Shown: piece after piece, positions 1-3,806 of the stretch
Numbering within the stretch: position 1 is the first letter of the stretch
Layout: every line of letters starts with the position of its first letter
DNA from: Fibrobacter sp.
Lineage (GTDB): Bacteria > Fibrobacterota > Fibrobacteria > Fibrobacterales > Fibrobacteraceae
NCBI GenBank assembly: GCA_012515825.1
Contig: JAAYXQ010000063.1
Coordinates: 1-6,401, forward strand
DNA length: 6,401 nt
Reading direction: 5' to 3'
Notes under the pieces: generated by a model
Told to the model about the DNA's origin: nothing
Database searches by the model: none
What the model saw: only the letters and a program-made list of their open reading frames with translations
Made by a program: the position numbers and the translations under genes

Positions 1-230
1 GATAAGCTATAAAAGTGAAGAGCTAAGGCGACTAAAGACTTTCCAGAACCTGTGGGAGTATTTAAGATGACATTTTTGCCATCAAATAGTTCAAGAATGG
101 CTTCTTCTTGTGCTTGATATAAATCAATATGATGATCTTCAACCCAAGTTAAAAATGATTCAAGCAAGTTATCTGCTAAAACAGGTTCCCCTTTAGGAGA
201 AAGTAGGTCACGAAGCGTTAAATTAGGCAT
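1..230 (-). CDS. DEAD/DEAH-box helicase, N-terminal part (runs off the left edge)
   Basis: Only the first 76 codons are present; the gene continues beyond position 1. The product starts MPNLTLRDLL and has a Q-motif-like stretch (LYQAQEEAI, about residues 37-45), then Walker A TPTGSGKS (residues 58-65) followed by a hydrophobic helix (LVALALHF). This order and spacing is that of the N-terminal RecA-like domain of superfamily 2 ATP-dependent RNA/DNA helicases. The wording 'LYxAQEEAxxEL...NVILNTPTGSGKSLVA' resembles the DEAD/DEAH helicases that carry a C-terminal DUF3516 region, but that half is outside the window, so the subfamily is a guess. The ATG at 228-230 is the first in-frame start that keeps the whole domain; no clear Shine-Dalgarno sequence precedes it. 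It is transcribed away from the cupin gene. Helicase identity is confident; substrate and role cannot be read from this fragment. Confidence 0.88.
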   Translation of the reverse strand, partial: MPNLTLRDLLSPKGEPVLADNLLESFLTWVEDHHIDLYQAQEEAILELFDGKNVILNTPTGSGKSLVALALHFYSL

Positions 231-378
231 AAAACAAAGATAATTTATCTCTCTTTACGAAAAAGGAAACGTTCGTTTTTTATACAAGATCTTTACATAT
301 TAAGCACTTTTGTATTTATTCATTTCATATATTATTGAATAGTTTAGCCATCGTTAATAAAACGATAAAGGATGACTC
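231..378. promoter_or_regulatory. Divergent intergenic region between helicase and cupin genes
   Basis: These 148 AT-rich bases must hold the promoters of both diverging genes, but no convincing -35/-10 pair is visible on either strand. TATATT at 328-333 could be a -10 for the cupin gene, though nothing like a -35 lies 16-18 bases upstream. Two short inverted repeats are present: AAACG-TT-CGTTT at 267-278 and ATCGTT-AATAA-AACGAT at 350-366. Both contain the AACG/CGTT element but in opposite order, so they are not clearly the same operator. Calling the region regulatory rests mainly on its position between divergent genes. Confidence 0.45.
350..366. repeat. Inverted repeat directly in front of the cupin ribosome binding site
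   Basis: ATCGTT (350-355) and AACGAT (361-366) are perfect inverted arms around a 5-base loop. The next base begins the Shine-Dalgarno sequence AAAGGA (367-372) of the cupin gene. As DNA it could be an operator; as RNA it would be a weak 6-bp hairpin touching the ribosome binding site. Which, if either, is used cannot be told from the sequence. Confidence 0.35.
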
Positions 379-699
379 ATGCCTCAAAACATCATCAACT
401 TAGAAAACCACTTGTCTTATCAAGCCGAATCCGTAGTGAGTCGAGAAATCATTCGCAAAAAAGAAGGAACGGTCACTTTATTTGCTTTTGATAAAGGGCA
501 AGGTTTAAGTGAACATAAAGCACCGTTTGATGCTCTTGTTCAAGTAGTCGATGGAGAAGCCGATATTTTTATTGGAGGAGAAGCTCATCGCTTACACGCT
601 GGAGAGCTCATCATTATGCCAGCGAACATTCCACATGCATTACAAGCGGTCACTGCTTTTAAAATGATTTTAACGATGATTCGACAGACTCAGGAATAA
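379..699 (+). CDS. Small single-domain cupin protein
   Basis: This 106-residue protein is about the size of one cupin_2 beta-barrel. The first cupin motif region runs from about residue 40 (GQGLSEHKAPF) to VVDGEADIFIGG near residue 66, with one His where the classical motif has HxH. The second motif is GELIIMPANIPHAL (about residues 75-88), with the conserved glycine, proline and metal-ligand-type His. There is no signal peptide or membrane segment, so it should be cytoplasmic. Such stand-alone cupins are widespread and few have an assigned reaction; sugar isomerase, dioxygenase or ligand-sensing roles are all possible. The start is well supported: AAAGGA at 367-372 lies 6 bases before the ATG. 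Its stop is 3 bases from the stop of the converging regulator gene. Family is confident, substrate unknown. Confidence 0.88.
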   Translation: MPQNIINLENHLSYQAESVVSREIIRKKEGTVTLFAFDKGQGLSEHKAPFDALVQVVDGEADIFIGGEAHRLHAGELIIMPANIPHALQAVTAFKMILTMIRQTQE

Positions 700-702
700 A
701 AA

Positions 703-2046
703 TCATTTTTCCACTAAGGAGCCTGGTATTTCTACAAGGTGACTTGCTAAAAGCGAATCGGAATTCAGATGATAAAACATTTGTAGCACTAATGCTTCTG
801 TGTTAAAATCATAAGAATCAAATTGCAATAGATAGCTTTCAGAAGAATTATCAAAGCCTATAATATAAGGCTTTTTATTTATTTTCTTTTGTTCAAAAAG
901 TTCCATTATTATAGCAGCCACTTCATCATTCACGCAGACCCATGCTTCTGTGGTAGGAGCTTTAGAAATCATTTTTTTCAGCCTTTGGCGTAATAAATCT
1001 CTGGCTCTTAATTCTACTGTATTTTTAGGACCATTTTGACGCGCCCGTTCTCTGTAATCCCAAGGACTTGCATTAGTAGAATCTGTGAATGGCAAAACAA
1101 CTAAACCACTTTCTTGAAGTCCTGTGAGGCGATCTTGAGACCAAGAACTGGCATGGTATGGAGAGATATAAACGACTTTCTGAATACCCTTCTCTAATAA
1201 AAATCGTCCCATCATGCGGCCTGGTACAGAACCAAAAGTCGAATTAAAAAACGTCCATAAAGGCTGCTTTTTAAATAGCGAATGGAATCCTTCTTGAGGG
1301 TGTTCCCACCAAATAGATACAGGAACCGAAAGATGACTTAAAGCGGAGAGAAATGGTTTTGGTTTTTGAATTAAAAGCGTTGAAACGATGGCGCCAATCG
1401 TATTTTTTCTTTCTTCAAGATGACAGACCACTCCATTTCGATCAATCCATTGATTTGTTTCTTCATTATAGCCTAATAAGCGTAGTTTTAGCCGCCGAGA
1501 AGCGGCTCCTCGATACACTAAACGAATGAAATCTACTTCTCGTTCACTTTCTGGAGCAAAAGCGCCCCATTGAGTACAACGTGTAATTAGTAAAACTTCT
1601 GTTTTTGTTTCTTGTTGAAAAGTGGAATTGATAAAAAATCGACTTTTTCCAATTCGGCCAAGAAAGCCAGATTGTAGTTCTTGCGATAAATACTTTAAGA
1701 GCAAAGAGGAAGAGACATGATAGCGAGCTTTTAATTCTTTTAAGGAAGGTAATGTTCGATCATGAGAAAAAGCTCCCGATCTCCAATCGAGCATAAATCG
1801 ATTGTGCAATAATTCTATAGGAGATTGAATTACTGGAGGATGATTAGAAAAAGCAGTGCGATTACCCCAAAAATATCCCTTTGATGGAATCGAAAAAATG
1901 ACTCCCTGACTGCAAAGTTCTTTTAATGCCCGCTGAACAGTCCCCGATGATGCTTTGAATGAAGTCATTAATTGACGAACAGAAGGCAATTGCTCTCCTG
2001 TTCGATGCTTTTGATTCAATAATGTTTCAACAATGATTTGCTTCAT
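703..2046 (-). CDS. GntR-type transcriptional regulator with two winged helices and a LacI/GalR-like sensor domain
   Basis: The 447-residue product begins with a GntR winged helix (about residues 1-63), seen in LPSVRQL (20-26), the recognition-helix region SSGTVQRALKEL (33-44) and the wing GVIFSIPSKGYF (48-59). A second GntR-like winged helix follows at about 75-140, with LPSLKEL (99-105), YHVSSSLLLKYLSQEL (109-124) and a wing-like GFLGRIGKSRFF. The rest (about 147-447) looks like a periplasmic-binding-protein fold of LacI/GalR type: ITRCTQWGAF near its start, then WVCVNDEVAAI (369-379), the GFDN turn (397-400) and FDSYDFNTEAL near the end. Such proteins usually bind a sugar and change DNA affinity. 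It lies directly downstream of the GH16 gene on the same strand, so control of that gene and of itself is likely but inferred. The ATG at 2044-2046 is forced by an in-frame stop four codons upstream; there is no Shine-Dalgarno sequence, since a palindrome occupies that place. Confidence 0.87.
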   Translation of the reverse strand: MKQIIVETLLNQKHRTGEQLPSVRQLMTSFKASSGTVQRALKELCSQGVIFSIPSKGYFWGNRTAFSNHPPVIQSPIELLHNRFMLDWRSGAFSHDRTLPSLKELKARYHVSSSLLLKYLSQELQSGFLGRIGKSRFFINSTFQQETKTEVLLITRCTQWGAFAPESEREVDFIRLVYRGAASRRLKLRLLGYNEETNQWIDRNGVVCHLEERKNTIGAIVSTLLIQKPKPFLSALSHLSVPVSIWWEHPQEGFHSLFKKQPLWTFFNSTFGSVPGRMMGRFLLEKGIQKVVYISPYHASSWSQDRLTGLQESGLVVLPFTDSTNASPWDYRERARQNGPKNTVELRARDLLRQRLKKMISKAPTTEAWVCVNDEVAAIIMELFEQKKINKKPYIIGFDNSSESYLLQFDSYDFNTEALVLQMFYHLNSDSLLASHLVEIPGSLVEK

Positions 2047-2063
2047 TATGTAAAATTACATAA
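2046..2063. promoter_or_regulatory. Perfect 18-bp palindrome, probable operator of the GntR-type regulator
   Basis: The sequence TTATGTAAAATTACATAA has two perfect 8-base inverted arms around a central AA. It ends on the first base of the regulator start codon and begins 1 base after the GH16 stop, so it fills the junction between the two genes. Its centre, GT-N6-AC in an AT-rich frame, fits the general operator pattern of GntR-family proteins. The 2-base centre makes an RNA hairpin unlikely, so protein binding to DNA is the better reading. Self-regulation by the adjacent gene product is an inference. I saw no second copy in front of the GH16 gene. Confidence 0.5.
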
Positions 2064-2064
2064 A

Positions 2065-2988
2065 TCAGCGCTCTATTTTTTGTAATCCCTGATAACGACC
2101 TTTTAGATCAAAGGTTTTTACTTCATAAATGCCAGAAGGACGTTTTTCAAGATTTCTTTTTGGAGTCTCAATACTTGTGTTCTCCTCTGGATCAACAGGG
2201 ACTGTTCCTGTAAAACCTTCTTGGCCCACTTTTGTAATACTTAAGATCAAAGTGTTATCTTTAACGTTGATATTACCCTTACTCATTGTAACTCGATTTT
2301 CATCGAAAGTCCAGTCTCCTTTACCCCAACGAGAATTATCAAAAGATTCAAAATTATCCACCCAAGACAAGGTAAAATCACTACCATTAGGCCCCTGCCC
2401 AGGAGTATAATTATAAACCTTAACCCAGTTAATAAATTGATTTACAGGTAATATATTTTCATCCCAAGCACCTACCCAAGCTGCAACAGTAGAAGACCAA
2501 AGGTTAAAACGAAGACTTTGTTCTTTATTCAAATTAGTCACTTGATTTTTTTCATCACTCGATCCTACTGCAGCTCTTCTGACTTCTACATTATCTACAA
2601 ACCAAGCTACATAATTAGGCGTCCATTCCATCGCGTAAGTATGATAAGTGGCATTGGCTGGCTGGGAGAGATTGTGATGCTTTTCACTGGTGATCTTAGA
2701 CTCCAAAGACCCAGAGATTATGTTTGATTGAAACGTGCTTGGTGATTTACCTAACACTTCTATATCTATTTCTACCCAAGGTTCTCCTTTACCTATCCAT
2801 GAGTCATTGTAATACAAAAACATAGAACTAACTAAACCATTACCCGCGGCCATATACATTCTTGCTTCATACCTACCGTACATAAAGGTGTTATTGCTAT
2901 ATAATTCGGCTCCGGAGTATGGCTTATCTTGTGCAAATACAGATGAAATTAGACTCATAACGATTAATACCATTTTTTTTAGTTTCAT
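2065..2988 (-). CDS. Secreted GH16 mixed-linkage beta-glucanase (lichenase), circularly permuted Fibrobacter type
   Basis: A 307-residue endo-1,3-1,4-beta-glucanase of glycoside hydrolase family 16, expected to cut cereal beta-glucan and lichenan outside the cytoplasm. Residues 1-19 form a signal peptide with likely cleavage VFA-QD. The catalytic motif WVEIDIEVLG (71-80) carries the expected nucleophile E73, helper D75 and acid/base E77. The order is permuted: the part that is internal in Bacillus lichenases (YSGAELY..YGRYEARM, from residue 24) comes first. The part that is N-terminal there (FTLSWVDNFESFDNSRWGKGDWTF, 205-228) comes last. This is the known arrangement of the F. succinogenes enzyme, whose motifs SGAELY, VSSMFLY, TSEKHH, RFNLWSS and QFINWVKVY recur here. 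After about residue 265 there is only a short tail ending VKTFDLKGR..KIER, without the Ser-rich repeats I recall in F. succinogenes and without a carbohydrate-binding module. The regulator gene follows 18 bases downstream. No cysteine is visible in the mature protein. Confidence 0.93.
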   Translation of the reverse strand: MKLKKMVLIVMSLISSVFAQDKPYSGAELYSNNTFMYGRYEARMYMAAGNGLVSSMFLYYNDSWIGKGEPWVEIDIEVLGKSPSTFQSNIISGSLESKITSEKHHNLSQPANATYHTYAMEWTPNYVAWFVDNVEVRRAAVGSSDEKNQVTNLNKEQSLRFNLWSSTVAAWVGAWDENILPVNQFINWVKVYNYTPGQGPNGSDFTLSWVDNFESFDNSRWGKGDWTFDENRVTMSKGNINVKDNTLILSITKVGQEGFTGTVPVDPEENTSIETPKRNLEKRPSGIYEVKTFDLKGRYQGLQKIER

Positions 2989-2994
2989 AAAAAG

Positions 2995-3000
2995 ATCCTT
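2995..3000 (-). promoter_or_regulatory. Ribosome binding site that fixes the GH16 start
   Basis: AAGGAT on the minus strand lies 6 bases before the ATG at 2986-2988. A longer reading from GTG at 3013-3015 would add nine residues in front of the Lys-rich signal peptide start and would place this site inside the gene. The ATG start gives a normal signal peptide (MKLKKMVLIV...), so it is preferred. Confidence 0.75.
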
Positions 3001-3014
3001 GTTTTGAAAACTCA

Positions 3015-3030
3015 CTCTAAAAGATTAGAG
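3015..3030. repeat. Inverted repeat upstream of the GH16 gene
   Basis: Minus-strand CTCTAA-TCTT-TTAGAG has perfect 6-base arms and a 4-base centre, about 26 bases before the GH16 ATG. It overlaps the end of a possible -10 element and would cover the transcription start, which suits an operator; as RNA it would be a 5' hairpin. It differs in sequence from the palindrome at 2046-2063, so it is not obviously bound by the same protein. Confidence 0.35.
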
Positions 3031-3057
3031 CATAGACAGCATCCTTAACCACGTAAA
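3029..3057 (-). promoter_or_regulatory. Possible promoter of the GH16-regulator pair
   Basis: On the minus strand, TTTACG (3052-3057) and TATGCT (3029-3034) are separated by exactly 17 bases; each matches 4 of 6 sigma-70-type consensus positions. Transcription would start near 3022, giving a leader of about 35 bases with a good ribosome binding site. In DNA this AT-rich, such a match can arise by chance, and promoter consensus in this lineage is assumed to be of the usual type. Confidence 0.3.
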
Positions 3058-3097
3058 AAAAATAAGTTATTAGATAAAAAGCTTAATCCTGAATAAC
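3054..3097 (-). terminator. Possible Rho-independent terminator of the nrdDG operon
   Basis: On the minus strand GTTATT (3092-3097) can pair with AATAAC (3066-3071), followed at once by TTATTTTTTTT. The T tract and position, about 190 bases after nrdG and before the GH16 promoter region, suit a terminator. The stem is AT-rich with a 20-base loop, so it is weak. The T tract overlaps the possible -35 of the GH16 promoter. Confidence 0.3.
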
Positions 3098-3143
3098 AGC
3101 TTCAAAACAAATAACTGTATCAACCGTATCTCTTTTGAATCAT

Positions 3144-3166
3144 TTTTTTGATGGTTTATCAAAAAA
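3144..3166. repeat. AT-rich hairpin between nrdG and the GH16 gene
   Basis: TTTTTTGAT (3144-3152) and ATCAAAAAA (3158-3166) are perfect 9-base inverted arms around the 5-base loop GGTTT. On the minus strand the second arm is not followed by a long T run, so it is a poor terminator by itself. It may be an mRNA 3' structure or simply a result of the high A/T content. Confidence 0.35.
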
Positions 3167-3280
3167 TCATTTTCAAACAAACAACTCAGAAAATGAATTA
3201 AAAAAGAGAAAAATATGGTATTTAAGATAAAACAGGTCCATATTAAATAAAAAAAAGACCAGCCCTTACTTTTCCTCATT

Positions 3281-3805
3281 TTAAGAAAAAAGAACTACTC
3301 GCCCTTCTGATAAACTTTTTTGAACATCAATGGCTCTCTGATTTTCAGACCCTTTAAAAGGGGCGTCTAATGTTCTTTCTGCGTAAATAAAAGGACCATC
3401 AACAAGTATATCAGCAAATGAGAGTAATTCTAAGTAAGCAGGAATTTTAGAAGAAGAGGCCAACAAATCTTCATATAAATACCCTGTATAGATGACTAAA
3501 TTATAGCCTCGTTCTTTTATTTCACGAGCTAATGGGACTAACTCTTCTGCTTGTGAAAAAGGTTCTCCCCCACTAAAAGTTATGCCATCTAAAATGTCAT
3601 TTTCTTCAATCATTTCTAAAATTTCTTGGATAGGCAAAAAATACCCTCCATTAAAATCATGAGTTTGAGGATTATGGCAATGAGGACAACGGTGTGGACA
3701 ACCTTGAACAAAAATAGTCATTCGAATGCCAGGCCCATCCACAATAGACTCTGGCTCAATTCCAGAAATACGAAGTCTTAACACTCGTTCTTCTGGTTCT
3801 GACAT
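3281..3805 (-). CDS. nrdG: Anaerobic ribonucleotide reductase activating protein (radical SAM)
   Basis: NrdG uses a 4Fe-4S cluster and S-adenosylmethionine to create the glycyl radical on NrdD. The 174-residue product has the radical SAM cluster motif CPHRCPHC (C36, C40, C43; CX3CX2C) within FVQGCPHRCPHCHNPQTHDF. Other family marks are the preceding DGPGIRMTIF, the SAM-binding motif SGGEP (78-82), LVIYTGYLYEDL (103-114), ILVDGPF (133-139) and the end motif GSENQRAID (152-160). The length is normal for the family. I chose ATG at 3803-3805, one base after the nrdD stop (TAA-C-ATG), which fits coupled translation. An ATG at 3815-3817 or the pair at 3851-3856 would overlap nrdD by 11 to 50 bases and add residues without family support. 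No strong Shine-Dalgarno sequence marks any of these starts, so the exact start is less certain than the identity. Confidence 0.95.
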   Translation of the reverse strand: MSEPEERVLRLRISGIEPESIVDGPGIRMTIFVQGCPHRCPHCHNPQTHDFNGGYFLPIQEILEMIEENDILDGITFSGGEPFSQAEELVPLAREIKERGYNLVIYTGYLYEDLLASSSKIPAYLELLSFADILVDGPFIYAERTLDAPFKGSENQRAIDVQKSLSEGRVVLFS

Positions 3806-3806
3806 G

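Larger units (their letters stand above)
2989..3280. other. AT-rich spacer between nrdG and the GH16 gene
   Basis: These 292 bases are the longest stretch without a supported gene. They hold the GH16 ribosome binding site, a possible promoter, an inverted repeat, a possible terminator and a hairpin, each listed separately. An open frame of 69 codons (3070-3279, minus) begins one base after the nrdG stop. It encodes a hydrophobic, Phe/Leu/Ile-rich peptide without a ribosome binding site or a recognisable domain, so I do not call it a gene. I see no tRNA, mobile-element end or repeat array here. Confidence 0.6.

Noticed and set aside
693..712. Stem-like sequence GGAA..TTCC between the convergent genes as a terminator
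   Set aside because: The stem needs a bulge, is mostly A-T, and is not followed by a T run on either strand.
2129..2410. Open frame of 93 codons on the plus strand
   Set aside because: It lies wholly inside the GH16 gene on the other strand and has no recognisable domain or ribosome binding site; it is a shadow.
2989..3015. Longer GH16 start at GTG (3013-3015)
   Set aside because: It would place the AAGGAT ribosome binding site inside the gene and spoil the signal peptide; the ATG at 2986-2988 fits better.
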